Assembly: GCF_002860405.1 (NCBI RefSeq)
Contig: NZ_NMWV01000025.1
Coordinates: 180-64,179 of the forward strand
DNA from: Bifidobacterium imperatoris
GTDB taxonomy: Bacteria > Actinomycetota > Actinomycetes > Actinomycetales > Bifidobacteriaceae
Direction: 5' to 3'
Length of the DNA: 64,000 nucleotides
Below, in pieces: positions 55,537 to 64,000 of this stretch. A program made the translations under genes and the position numbers. The first letter of the stretch is position 1; every line of letters starts with the position of its first letter. The notes beneath the pieces were generated by a model. It was not told the DNA's origin and did not search any database. It saw only the letters and a program-made list of their open reading frames with translations.

Positions 55537-58500
55537 TCAGTTTCCCTCTCCGTAGTCAACCCACAACTCGCACTGCTGCATCACCGTCTCGATGGCCTCC
55601 GGCACTTCGTCCGGCGGATACTTATGCTTCTTCAGCAATCGTTTGATTGACTTACGCATGCGAGCGCGGGCATCTTCTTTCTTCTGCCAGTCTATCGTGC
55701 GGTTCTTGCGCAACGTGTCAGTCAGCTCTCGGGTGATAGCAACCAGCTCATCGTTCTCGTAGAAATCCTTGATAGCTTGTGGCTTGGTCAGCGCATCATA
55801 AAAGGCAAGCTCTTCATCATCCAGACCAAGCGTCTTACCTTCCTGTCGCGCGGCCATGATTTCCTTGGCCATATCCAACAGCTGTTGTATGACCTCGGCG
55901 TTGGTGAGCATGCCGTTGAGGTACGCATTAACCGATTGCTGCAGCATTTCTGAGAACTTTCCGGCCATGACCACGCTCTTCTTACGATATGCCTTGACTT
56001 GATCGTCAATCAGCTTGCGCAACAATTCCATCGCAAGATTCTTCTGCTTCATCTGTGCGACTTCGGCAAGGAACGATTCATCAAACAGCGAGACCTCAAC
56101 TGTCCGGTCTTCGAACAGATCGATAACGCCTTCGTTATGTACGCCTTGCTCCATGATGGCGGCGATTTGCTTGTTAATCTCCTTCAAAGACATACGCGGG
56201 TTGCCTGGATTGACGTTCAGCACTTTCAGCATCTGCGTACGCAACACATCGATGTACGCTTCTTCGATCTTCAGTTCATCAGCAACCATGCTGCGGCATA
56301 AACCAAATGCTTGGGCCATCTCCTTGGCACACTTGATAAAGTCCTTACGATCTTTCTCCCGCTCGGGATCAAGTAAGTAATCCGCACCATCCGCAATGGC
56401 TTCAGCCATCTGTTCAGCAGAATTGGTATGGATTCGATTCTGATAATCCAAACCATGCAGAAAGTCTCGGCACGCACTCAGTTTGTCGAGGAACAACGGA
56501 TATGCGGTGTCGGCCACATTCATATCGCCATAGCGTTCCCGATCACGCTTCGTGTAATCGTGCATAGCGCGTTTCAGAGCTCCGGCAATGCCGATGTAGT
56601 CGACGATCAGACCGCCTTCCTTGCCCTTGTACACACGGTTCACACGAGCAATAGCTTGCATCAGATTATGCCCCTTCATGGGCTTGTAGACGTACATCGT
56701 AGACAGCGATGGCACGTCGAACCCGGTCAGCCACATATCCACAACAATGGCGATTTTGAACGGGCTATCATCATCCTTGAATTCTTTAGCCAGCTCCAGT
56801 TTGTGCGCTTTGTTGCCGATAATCTTGTGCCATTCCTCAGGGTCCTGATTAGAAGAGGTCATGACCACATGCACTTTGTCTTTCCACTGCGGGCGCAGTT
56901 CAAGGAACTTCTCGTACATGCGCATGGCGATGGTCCGCGAATAAGCAACAACCAATGCCTTACCCGTCAGCTCATCAGCACGATTCTCCTCATAGTGGTT
57001 CACGATGTCGCGGCACAACGAATCAATGGTCTCAGGTGCTCCCAGCACACTGTCCATCGTCGCCAAGTCACGTTTACTACGATCGATAGCCATCTCATCG
57101 GCATCATCCGAGATGTTCTCGTACTGCTCATCCAATTCGCGGAGTATGTTCTCATCCAGCTTGAGCGAAACCACACGACTCTCATAGAACACCGGACGAG
57201 TGGCACCGTCCTCGACCGATTGGGTCATGTCATACACGTCCACGTAATCACCGAATATCTCACGCGTGGACTTGTCCTGTGTCTCAATCGGAGTACCGGT
57301 AAATCCTATATAGGAAGCATTCGGCAGTGCCTGGCGCACCTTTAAAGCATCACCAATCGAACGAGTACCATCTGTATGAAGTTTCACCTCCAACCCGTAC
57401 TGGCTGCGGTGAGCCTCATCAGCCATGACCACGATGTTATGCCTCTCGGATAAGGGTTCATCGGATTCGCTGAATTTCTGCATCGTCGTGAATACGATGC
57501 CGTTCGCCTGCCGATTATCCAACAGTTCGATCAGATTCTCGCGACTTTCCGCCTGTTGAGGAATCTGGCGCAAGAAATCCGAGCATTTAGCGAACTGACC
57601 ATATAACTGTCCATCCAAATCAGTGCGATCAGTAGTCACGACAATCGTTGGACTGTTCACCTGTTCAGCCAGCAAATGCGCATAGAAGACCATCGACAAT
57701 GATTTACCGGAACCCTGAGTATGCCAAAACACGCCAGCTTTGCCGTCGTTGTTCATAGCATGCAAAGTACTCTCTACTGCCTTATGAACACCGAAGTACT
57801 GATGATATGCCGCGAGAATTTTCGCGGTTCCTTCTTCTGACTTGGAGAAACAGATGAAATTCCGAAGAATATCAAGCAATCGTTCTTTCGGAAACATACC
57901 ATCAAGCAAGGTAGTCCATCGAACAGCTATCTTGTTAGCAATCTTTGAATAGTCACCATCAGCCGTCTTCCATTGCATGAAGCGATCTTCATTGGCCGTA
58001 ATAGTTCCCACACGAGTGTCACTCATGTCGGTCATCACGCAAAACGCGTTGTACGTGAACAGCGAAGGAATGACCTTCATATAGTTTCTCAGCTGCAGAT
58101 AGGCGTCCGAAGCATCAACGTTCTCACGTGACGGCGATTTCAGCTCGAATACCACCAGTGGCATACCGTTGATAAAGACGATAATGTCAGGTCGTTTTTC
58201 TTCAAACTCAACGTATGTCCATTGATTGACTACGTTGAACGCGTTCCGTTCCGGATGGTCGAAATCAATTATTCGTACATGGTCTGTGTCCATTTTCTCT
58301 CCGTCGAAGAACGACACTTCAACACCGGACTGGAGATAGTCCATGAATTGGATATTGCGGGACAGCAGATCCACTCCCTCGATATCTGTTACCTTACGCA
58401 CAGCCTCAGCAAGAGCAGAAGGGTGCGCTTTCGGATTGATACGATGTAAACAATCTTCCAATACTCCCGGCAACAGAGCATCACGATATAACTCATTCGT

Positions 58501-58635
58501 ACGGTTTATATCCGGACCGTATAGCCATTCATACCCCAGCGACTGCAAACGCTGAATAACTGCATGTTCAAACATTGCTTCATCAAAGGAAGAGATATTG
58601 TTATCGCTTTCCAACTTGGACAAATGGTCAGTCAT
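55537..58635 (-). CDS. hsdR: Type I restriction endonuclease subunit HsdR
   Basis: The translocating nuclease subunit. The N-terminal nuclease domain has INGMPLVVFELKSP (PD-ExK core). The motor has Walker A TQGSGKSLS, the box MADEAHRSQYG, the motif FTGTPIE and, later, VDMWLTGFDVPSLSTMYVYK. The start MTDHLSK at 58635 is favoured because AAAGAGGA is 8 bases upstream; an ATG at 58641 is too close. This gives 1032 residues, a normal length. It is first in the hsdR-hsdM-hsdS operon. Confidence 0.94.
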   Translation of the reverse strand: MTDHLSKLESDNNISSFDEAMFEHAVIQRLQSLGYEWLYGPDINRTNELYRDALLPGVLEDCLHRINPKAHPSALAEAVRKVTDIEGVDLLSRNIQFMDYLQSGVEVSFFDGEKMDTDHVRIIDFDHPERNAFNVVNQWTYVEFEEKRPDIIVFINGMPLVVFELKSPSRENVDASDAYLQLRNYMKVIPSLFTYNAFCVMTDMSDTRVGTITANEDRFMQWKTADGDYSKIANKIAVRWTTLLDGMFPKERLLDILRNFICFSKSEEGTAKILAAYHQYFGVHKAVESTLHAMNNDGKAGVFWHTQGSGKSLSMVFYAHLLAEQVNSPTIVVTTDRTDLDGQLYGQFAKCSDFLRQIPQQAESRENLIELLDNRQANGIVFTTMQKFSESDEPLSERHNIVVMADEAHRSQYGLEVKLHTDGTRSIGDALKVRQALPNASYIGFTGTPIETQDKSTREIFGDYVDVYDMTQSVEDGATRPVFYESRVVSLKLDENILRELDEQYENISDDADEMAIDRSKRDLATMDSVLGAPETIDSLCRDIVNHYEENRADELTGKALVVAYSRTIAMRMYEKFLELRPQWKDKVHVVMTSSNQDPEEWHKIIGNKAHKLELAKEFKDDDSPFKIAIVVDMWLTGFDVPSLSTMYVYKPMKGHNLMQAIARVNRVYKGKEGGLIVDYIGIAGALKRAMHDYTKRDRERYGDMNVADTAYPLFLDKLSACRDFLHGLDYQNRIHTNSAEQMAEAIADGADYLLDPEREKDRKDFIKCAKEMAQAFGLCRSMVADELKIEEAYIDVLRTQMLKVLNVNPGNPRMSLKEINKQIAAIMEQGVHNEGVIDLFEDRTVEVSLFDESFLAEVAQMKQKNLAMELLRKLIDDQVKAYRKKSVVMAGKFSEMLQQSVNAYLNGMLTNAEVIQQLLDMAKEIMAARQEGKTLGLDDEELAFYDALTKPQAIKDFYENDELVAITRELTDTLRKNRTIDWQKKEDARARMRKSIKRLLKKHKYPPDEVPEAIETVMQQCELWVDYGEGN

Positions 58636-58820
58636 CGTCATAATCCTCTTTGCCCCTTTGCACGCTGAATACTTACCGGAAACACCAAACCATGCTACTA
58701 TCTGGCAGATTATTTTGTTTGGTTCAACGCGAACCGTAAGAAGAAGCTCATGGCTATAAGCCAACGCCATTCCATACGGGTACTCTAGGCTATACAGGTG
58801 AATGTTTGGCAGGAGGGGCC

Positions 58821-60170
58821 ATGCGGACGATGATTGAGAAGGGGCTGTTGCTGGTGTTCAGCTTGGCTCTGATGCTCACATCATCTTTGGTCGCCGATTC
58901 TGGTTCATCATACGCGTATGCTTCAAACCATTATGTAGGACTTATTGCCGGTATGCTGATTGCTATATCCGCCACTGGGTTATCCGAATGGCTGGCACGG
59001 CATGCTTGGGCCTGGCTGCCGGCATGCTGCTATGCCTTTGCCTCAACGGTATTGCCATTGTGGATTATGTTTCTGCCGGTGATTAGTTATGATGCAGCGA
59101 AAACCACGAAGCCACTCCCCTCGCTGATTCACGCACTTTCCCACACATCGATACCAAAACGAACATCTTCACCAACGGCTATGCCATCGGCAGCTTCACC
59201 ACCCGCACCATCGAATCAGCGTGTGCTGCTTATAGGCAATGCAATATCGCGATGGTTGTGGTTGGTATCGATTGCCGCTGCGTTTGGACAAGCCTATTTT
59301 GGCGGAAATGCTTGGACTGGTACATTCTCCATCCGCATCTTTGTGATTGTTACTGGAGCATGTGCACTGGGATTCGCGCTAGGTTGCCGCGCAAAAAGAG
59401 AAGCCGCGTTACGTCATATGTTGCGTGTGATGCAGGACCACGAAAGACAATCGGTTCGCGTCCATCGGCTACGGCTTGCTGATATAGACGAGGAACGCGC
59501 GCAATCGATTCGCATGGCCACGCTCGGTGAACGCACACGTATCGCCCGCGAAATCCACGACAATGTGGGCCATCTATTGACGCGTGCCATTATGCAGGCG
59601 CAGGCCGGCAAAGCGGTGGCCGATGCCACTAATGATGCAATCGCCGCACAAAACTTTGCCGCATTAAGCGGCACGCTCGATGATGCGATGACAATGGTGC
59701 GCAGGTCCGTACATGATCTGGAGGATGATGGCACAGATTTTGCTGCGCAAATCAAGGATGCGGTCGCATCATTTGACGGCATCTCCGCAGGTTTCTCAGT
59801 GCGCTTGATTAATGATATTGCCGCTGCACCCGCACCGGTATCCCGTTGTTTGGCCACGGTGATTCGAGAGTCGTTAACGAATGTGGTGCGGCATAGCGAG
59901 GCGCAAAGTGCCAATGTGACATTGCGCAATTTTCCAGCGTTCTGGCAACTGGTAGTACAAGATGATGGCCCGGCAAAGCATGCATCGAACATAAGCGGCC
60001 CCACAATCCAAATCAGTCATGAATTGCCGCGTGGTATGGGATTAGCCGACATCGATTCGCGTGTGCGTGCCATTGGAGGCACGGCAACATGCGGACCGTA
60101 CAATCAGGGCTGGAGGGTGTTCGTTTCCATTCCCAAGCAACCGTGGATGAAGGAGACCAGAAATCAATGA
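58821..60170 (+). CDS. NarL-type sensor histidine kinase
   Basis: The 449-residue kinase starts at MRTMIEKG (58821), with AGGAGGGG 2-9 bases upstream. Its N-terminal half has about five or six membrane helices, split by a Pro/Ser-rich loop (PTAMPSAASPPAPS). The HisKA_3 box is RIAREIHDNVGHLLTRA with the phospho-histidine, and the ATPase domain shows VIRESLTNVVRHSEAQ and RGMGLADIDSRVRAIGG. It overlaps the response regulator as ATGA. The signal is unknown. Confidence 0.92.
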   Translation: MRTMIEKGLLLVFSLALMLTSSLVADSGSSYAYASNHYVGLIAGMLIAISATGLSEWLARHAWAWLPACCYAFASTVLPLWIMFLPVISYDAAKTTKPLPSLIHALSHTSIPKRTSSPTAMPSAASPPAPSNQRVLLIGNAISRWLWLVSIAAAFGQAYFGGNAWTGTFSIRIFVIVTGACALGFALGCRAKREAALRHMLRVMQDHERQSVRVHRLRLADIDEERAQSIRMATLGERTRIAREIHDNVGHLLTRAIMQAQAGKAVADATNDAIAAQNFAALSGTLDDAMTMVRRSVHDLEDDGTDFAAQIKDAVASFDGISAGFSVRLINDIAAAPAPVSRCLATVIRESLTNVVRHSEAQSANVTLRNFPAFWQLVVQDDGPAKHASNISGPTIQISHELPRGMGLADIDSRVRAIGGTATCGPYNQGWRVFVSIPKQPWMKETRNQ

Positions 60171-60820
60171 GAATTGCCATCACAGATGATGATCCCATTG
60201 TCTGCCAATCCTTGGCGACTATTCTTTCCGCTACGAACGCGGCCGATGTGCTGTGGACTGCAAATGACGGCGATGCCGCAGTAACCAACTATTTCGCATC
60301 TCCGGCGAATCACCCGGATATTCTGCTCATTGACATTCAAATGCCCGGCAAGGATGGCCTCGCAGCGGCCCGCGAAATCCTTAAGAAAGATCCCGCAGCT
60401 CGTATTCTGTTTTTGACCACATTCGCGGATCAATCATATATTGCGCAGGCAATGGCACTGGGCGCCAAAGGGTACCTGATTAAACAGGATGTGACTGCGG
60501 TTGGACCGGCATTGCAGGCGGTGATGGCCGGTCAGGTGGTGCTTGGCGCGGAAGTACTGGGGAAGCTGACCAGCAGCCAAGCAAGCGCAACCGCTGATGA
60601 TTCAGCCCACGAGTCCGGTGAATCCATCGAACAACTACTCAATAAGAAGGAACAAGTGATTGCTTCTCTGGTGGCGCAAGGTTTGGACAATCGGGATATC
60701 GCCGCGCAGCTGAGCTTGAGCGAAGGTACCGTGCGCAATCGAATCAGCGCGATATTAGACAAACTCGGGCTCACGAATCGCACTCAATTGGCTATTGAGT
60801 GGATTCGTGAGCACCGGTGA
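60167..60820 (+). CDS. NarL/LuxR-type response regulator
   Basis: The 217-residue regulator has a receiver domain with DDDP near the start, the phospho-acceptor in LLIDIQMPGKDG, LFLTTFADQ and the lysine in AKGYLIKQD. A GerE-type DNA-binding domain follows, LVAQGLDNRDIAAQLSLSEG. The ATG at 60167 overlaps the kinase stop. It probably works with the kinase upstream; the target genes are not evident here, though the divergent hsdR operon is adjacent to the pair. Confidence 0.94.
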   Translation: MRIAITDDDPIVCQSLATILSATNAADVLWTANDGDAAVTNYFASPANHPDILLIDIQMPGKDGLAAAREILKKDPAARILFLTTFADQSYIAQAMALGAKGYLIKQDVTAVGPALQAVMAGQVVLGAEVLGKLTSSQASATADDSAHESGESIEQLLNKKEQVIASLVAQGLDNRDIAAQLSLSEGTVRNRISAILDKLGLTNRTQLAIEWIREHR

Positions 60821-60830
60821 GCCGATAATA

Positions 60831-61454
60831 TCAGCTGTTTTTCATGACGATGCTGTCGACCACGTTGGCCACGGATTCGCAGTTGTCTGCACACTGCTCA
60901 AGATGGCGGAATACATCATGCCATGCGAATACCTGCAGCGGATCGGTACAAGTGGTATGCAGCGTGTGCATGGCTTCGATGAACACATGATCGGCATCGG
61001 TTTCGATGGTATTGATGGCGAACACGCGTTCGCGTAACGTCTTGGAACGCTTGAACTGCGGCAGCTCGCCGATAAGACCTTCAATCTGATCACAGGCATG
61101 CGAAACCATTTCGGTCATCTGCAATGCTTCAGGGCGAACATCCGTCACATTGTCGTAGTACATGCGGTCGAGCACACCTTCGATGCTGTCGATCACATCA
61201 TCCAACACATAGCTCAACTGTCCGATGTCTTCACGATCGAACGGCGTGATGAAAGCGGTTACCAGCTCATCCATCAAACGGTGGCGAACCTTGTCGGCCG
61301 ACTGCTCGATGCGATGCATTTCCTCCATGCTGTCCTTCAACTGTTCAGGGTCGAAGTTGTGCATCACTTCGCTTAAAAGATGCGCGGCCTGGCATGCGTA
61401 TGCAGCGCTCTCGCGGAATCCGTCGAAGTAGAAGGAATCGTTTTTTCTTGCCAT
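60831..61454 (-). CDS. DUF47 family PhoU-like protein
   Basis: The 207-residue helical protein belongs to the DUF47/PhoU-like family (EEMHRIEQSADKVRHRLMDE, then AFITPFDREDIGQLSYVLDD), which binds metals and regulates PiT transporters. It starts 15 bases after the PiT gene, so the two form an operon for low-affinity phosphate uptake. Confidence 0.92.
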   Translation of the reverse strand: MARKNDSFYFDGFRESAAYACQAAHLLSEVMHNFDPEQLKDSMEEMHRIEQSADKVRHRLMDELVTAFITPFDREDIGQLSYVLDDVIDSIEGVLDRMYYDNVTDVRPEALQMTEMVSHACDQIEGLIGELPQFKRSKTLRERVFAINTIETDADHVFIEAMHTLHTTCTDPLQVFAWHDVFRHLEQCADNCESVANVVDSIVMKNS

Positions 61455-61468
61455 TGCTAGGTTCCTTT

Positions 61469-62521
61469 CTAGAACACGAACATGAAGAGTTTGGCCATAG
61501 CAAAGCTGATGAGGCCACAGCCGGGGAAGGTGAATACCCAGGTGAGCATCATGTCTCGTACTACGCCGAAGTTGATAGCGGAAAGACGGCGGACCGCGCC
61601 CACGCCCATGATGGCGCTGGTTTTGGTATGTGTGGTGGAAACCGGGATACCGAGCACAGTCATCACTAACAGGCAGAGTGCACTGGAAAGGTCGGCGGAG
61701 AAGCCTTGGTATTTCTCCAATTTGACCATGTCCATGCCTACGGACTTGATGATCTTCTCACCGCCGACCGAAGTGCCTATACCCATGATGGTGCTGCACA
61801 GAATCATCAGCCATACCGGAATCACCACACCGGCCACAGAAGATTGGCCGTTGCAGAAGGCCATGCCGAGGAATAATACGCCGATGAATTTCTGGCCATC
61901 CTGAGCACCATGCATGAAACTGTTAGCTGCCGCGCCGACGATCTGCGCATACGTGAAAACGCCGTTCGTGCGTCGGCGGTCGAAGCCTGCGCAAATCAAA
62001 GTCACAATCTTGCAGACAATCCATCCCATACCGAAGCCGATGACAAGGCTGGCCACCAAGCCGTACAGTACTTTGACCCACTCGCCCATATTGACGCCGG
62101 CGATGCCACCTTGAATCGCGATGGCTGCGCCGGTCAGGCCTGCGATGAGGCTATGGCTTTCGGACGTTGGGATGCCCAGCATCGATGCACCCACGCTGTA
62201 TACCACAATGGAGAAAAGCGCCGCACATAAGGCAATGAGTGCGGAATGCGTATCCCCTCCGAAATCGACCATGTTGGAGATGGTGGAGGCTACGGACGCA
62301 TTGAATTGCGTCATCAAAAAAACGCCGAGGAAGTTGAAGATGGCCGCCATGATGACCGCGGAGCGTACACGCATGCAACGGGTGGTCACACATGTGGCAA
62401 TGGCATTGGGGGCGTCGGTCCAGCCATTGACAAAGATGACTCCGAGCGTCAACAACGTTGTTACAGCTAAGGCTGGGTTGGAGAATACCTGCTGGATGAA
62501 ATAGGCCAAGGATACGTCCAC
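61469..62521 (-). CDS. pit: Inorganic phosphate transporter, PiT family
   Basis: The 350-residue carrier moves phosphate as a metal complex with cations. The PiT signature is present twice: GWTDAPNAIATCVTTRCM in the first half and ANSFMHGAQDGQKFIGVL in the second. A third conserved block, VSTTHTKTSAIMGVGAVRRL, is near the end. About ten membrane helices are predicted. It is divergent from the GH13 gene. Confidence 0.94.
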   Translation of the reverse strand: MDVSLAYFIQQVFSNPALAVTTLLTLGVIFVNGWTDAPNAIATCVTTRCMRVRSAVIMAAIFNFLGVFLMTQFNASVASTISNMVDFGGDTHSALIALCAALFSIVVYSVGASMLGIPTSESHSLIAGLTGAAIAIQGGIAGVNMGEWVKVLYGLVASLVIGFGMGWIVCKIVTLICAGFDRRRTNGVFTYAQIVGAAANSFMHGAQDGQKFIGVLFLGMAFCNGQSSVAGVVIPVWLMILCSTIMGIGTSVGGEKIIKSVGMDMVKLEKYQGFSADLSSALCLLVMTVLGIPVSTTHTKTSAIMGVGAVRRLSAINFGVVRDMMLTWVFTFPGCGLISFAMAKLFMFVF

Positions 62522-62743
62522 GGCTAATCTTCACCTTCTTCTTCGGGGGCGGCGGAAAGTCGTCACACCGATTGTAACCGATTGGTGACTACGTAGTGCG
62601 CATTCGTGGCGTCGCAACATGATCTTCTTAATGAGACAGCTCAATCATTCACAAAAGGTGGCAGTCAGCATTCATTAAGGTGCACTCGTGTTTTTTCCTT
62701 AACAATGTGAGAAAATAGACGCAGTGTCAATAGGAGGTGTGTG

Positions 62744-64000
62744 ATGGTTGTAAGCACTGACGAGGGGCGTAACTTACCGGATTGGGTGCGTTATGGCGTG
62801 TTCTGGCAGGTGTATCCATTGGGGTTCTGCGGCGCGGATATTCGACCTCAGGGCCCTCGCACCTTCAACGGCCGCGGTCTTGATTCCATGATTGATTGGC
62901 TGGAATACGCGCGCAATCTTGGCGCATCTGGTCTGCTATTGGGACCGATTTTCGAATCGTCCACGCATGGGTACGACACGCTGGATCACATGCATGTCGA
63001 CGTGCGGCTGGGTGGTGACGCTGCATTCGACCGTTTGGCCGACGCATGCCGAAACATGGGTTTGCAGTTGATTCTTGACGGCGTGTTCAATCATGTGAGT
63101 CGCCAGCATCCGGCGGTACAGGCCGCATTGGATGAAGCCGCAGGGCAGTCGACTGCTGATAATCCTTGGCATGGCTTGGTTCGTGCGCATTTGGGACAGG
63201 ATGGACAGCCACAGCTGGATGTATTCGAGGGTCATGGCGATCTGGTTGATCTCGACCATGATGCGCCGGAAACCGTGGAATATGTGGCGCGAGTGATGAA
63301 TCATTGGCTTGATCGCGGTGCCGCAGGCTGGCGATTGGATGCCGCTTATGCCGTGCCTACCTCGTTCTGGGCCAAGGTATTGCCACAGGTGAAAGCCACA
63401 CACCCGTATTCCTGGGTGTTCGGAGAAGTGATTCATGGCGATTACCCACAGATCGTTGCGGACGCATCACTGGATTCGGTCACGCAATATGAGTTGTGGA
63501 AGTCGATTCAGCATGCCCTGGAAACCGATAATTTCTTTGAGTTGGATTGGAATCTCAAACGTCATAACGCGTTTTTGGATTCATTTGTACCGCAAACATT
63601 CATCGGCAATCACGATGTGACACGCATTGCCTCGCAAATCGGCCCGGAAAAAGCTGCACTGGCATTGGCCGTATTGATGACCGTTGGCGGCGTGCCAAGC
63701 ATTTATTACGGTGACGAGCAGGGCTATGTGGGCGTCAAACAGGAACGATTCGGTGGCGATGATGATGTGCGGCCAAAGTTCCCGCTCTCTCCTGTCGAAT
63801 TATCCAAGCTTGGTGAGCCCACGTACCGACTGCATCAGGCACTGATTGCGCTACGCCGCCGTAACCCGTGGCTGTTGGATGCTCGTACCGAAGCAATCAA
63901 GTTGGAGAATAAACGATTCGTCTATCGTTCGGTAAGTGCAGACGGCAATCATTCGTTAACCGTATCGCTCAGTGTTGAAACAACACCAACGTTTACGATA
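62744..64000 (+). CDS. GH13 alpha-glucosidase/alpha-amylase family protein, partial
   Basis: The gene begins with ATG at 62744 after AGGAGGT (5-base spacer) and is open for 419 codons to the window edge, so its C-terminus is missing. The (beta/alpha)8 signatures are all there: LILDGVFNHVSRQHP (region I), GWRLDAAYAVP with the nucleophile Asp (II), WVFGEVIH with the acid/base Glu (III) and FIGNHDVTRIA (IV). There is no signal peptide, so it acts inside the cell, probably on malto- or isomalto-oligosaccharides. Confidence 0.92.
   Translation, partial: MVVSTDEGRNLPDWVRYGVFWQVYPLGFCGADIRPQGPRTFNGRGLDSMIDWLEYARNLGASGLLLGPIFESSTHGYDTLDHMHVDVRLGGDAAFDRLADACRNMGLQLILDGVFNHVSRQHPAVQAALDEAAGQSTADNPWHGLVRAHLGQDGQPQLDVFEGHGDLVDLDHDAPETVEYVARVMNHWLDRGAAGWRLDAAYAVPTSFWAKVLPQVKATHPYSWVFGEVIHGDYPQIVADASLDSVTQYELWKSIQHALETDNFFELDWNLKRHNAFLDSFVPQTFIGNHDVTRIASQIGPEKAALALAVLMTVGGVPSIYYGDEQGYVGVKQERFGGDDDVRPKFPLSPVELSKLGEPTYRLHQALIALRRRNPWLLDARTEAIKLENKRFVYRSVSADGNHSLTVSLSVETTPTFTI

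Noticed and set aside
49621-58640. The hsd region as part of a recently inserted prophage or integrative element
   Set aside because: No phage, conjugation or attachment-site features; the recombinase is better explained by the four hsdS-linked sites.

Overview
The window looks like a chromosomal stretch of a Bifidobacterium, most likely B. longum. This is inferred from moderately high GC, actinobacterial gene order, a fused aroK-aroB gene, a tRNA without an encoded CCA, and the close fit of nearly every protein to bifidobacterial families. No database search was possible. About 57 genes, one tRNA-Leu and several strong intrinsic terminators can be supported.

Layout. 1-260: 3' end of what is probably an insertion-sequence transposase. 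0.3-6.7 kb: a membrane-anchored hydrolase, the three-part transhydrogenase pntAa-pntAb-pntB, and a divergent acyl-CoA ligase; a doubly symmetric operator-like site lies between pnt and the ligase. 6.9-12.3 kb: leftward run era, CNNM/CBS protein, ybeY, phoH, HIT, rsmE. 12.4-14.9 kb: tRNA-Leu(GAG), a SpoU methyltransferase and glgC. 15-21 kb: sufBDCSU-sufT Fe-S assembly operon, with a very strong hairpin between sufC and sufS. 21.3-30.4 kb: L,D-transpeptidase, pyrG, aroQ, aroKB, aroC, a prepilin-peptidase-like protein, mltG and ruvX. 30.4-35.5 kb: alaS, two small membrane proteins, a histidine phosphatase and rpsD; a 172-bp array of helically phased 21-bp repeats lies upstream of the DUF948 gene. 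35.7-41 kb: an ABC export operon with a DUF4418 protein, and a UvrD/PcrA helicase with a Gly/Ser/Tyr tail. 41.2-43.2 kb: xpt and a xanthine permease. 43.3-49.6 kb: a cell-wall-type membrane protein, an AlbA/HATPase regulator and an ABC-2 export operon.

49.7-58.6 kb is the most interesting region. It holds a type I restriction-modification locus (hsdR, hsdM, hsdS on the minus strand) with two additional half-hsdS cassettes on the plus strand, a tyrosine recombinase gene and a three-gene operon of small unknown proteins. Four copies of a 14-bp near-palindrome in alternating orientation sit exactly at the cassette borders. The site is read in both directions: one strand encodes the middle of HsdS (TNGHL) and the other encodes its C-terminus (NGRLSE-stop). 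This is the layout of a recombinase-driven specificity shuffler able to combine two first-half and two second-half target recognition domains. The second-half cassette is open in frame into the recombinase, so some inversion states would place the recombinase directly behind hsdS.

58.8-64 kb: a NarL-type two-component system, a DUF47/PiT phosphate uptake pair, and a GH13 glycosidase running off the window edge. Smaller repeats of note are two copies of a 23-bp palindromic element (6.8 and 38.3 kb) with compensating base changes. One of them sits between two copies of the era 3' end.
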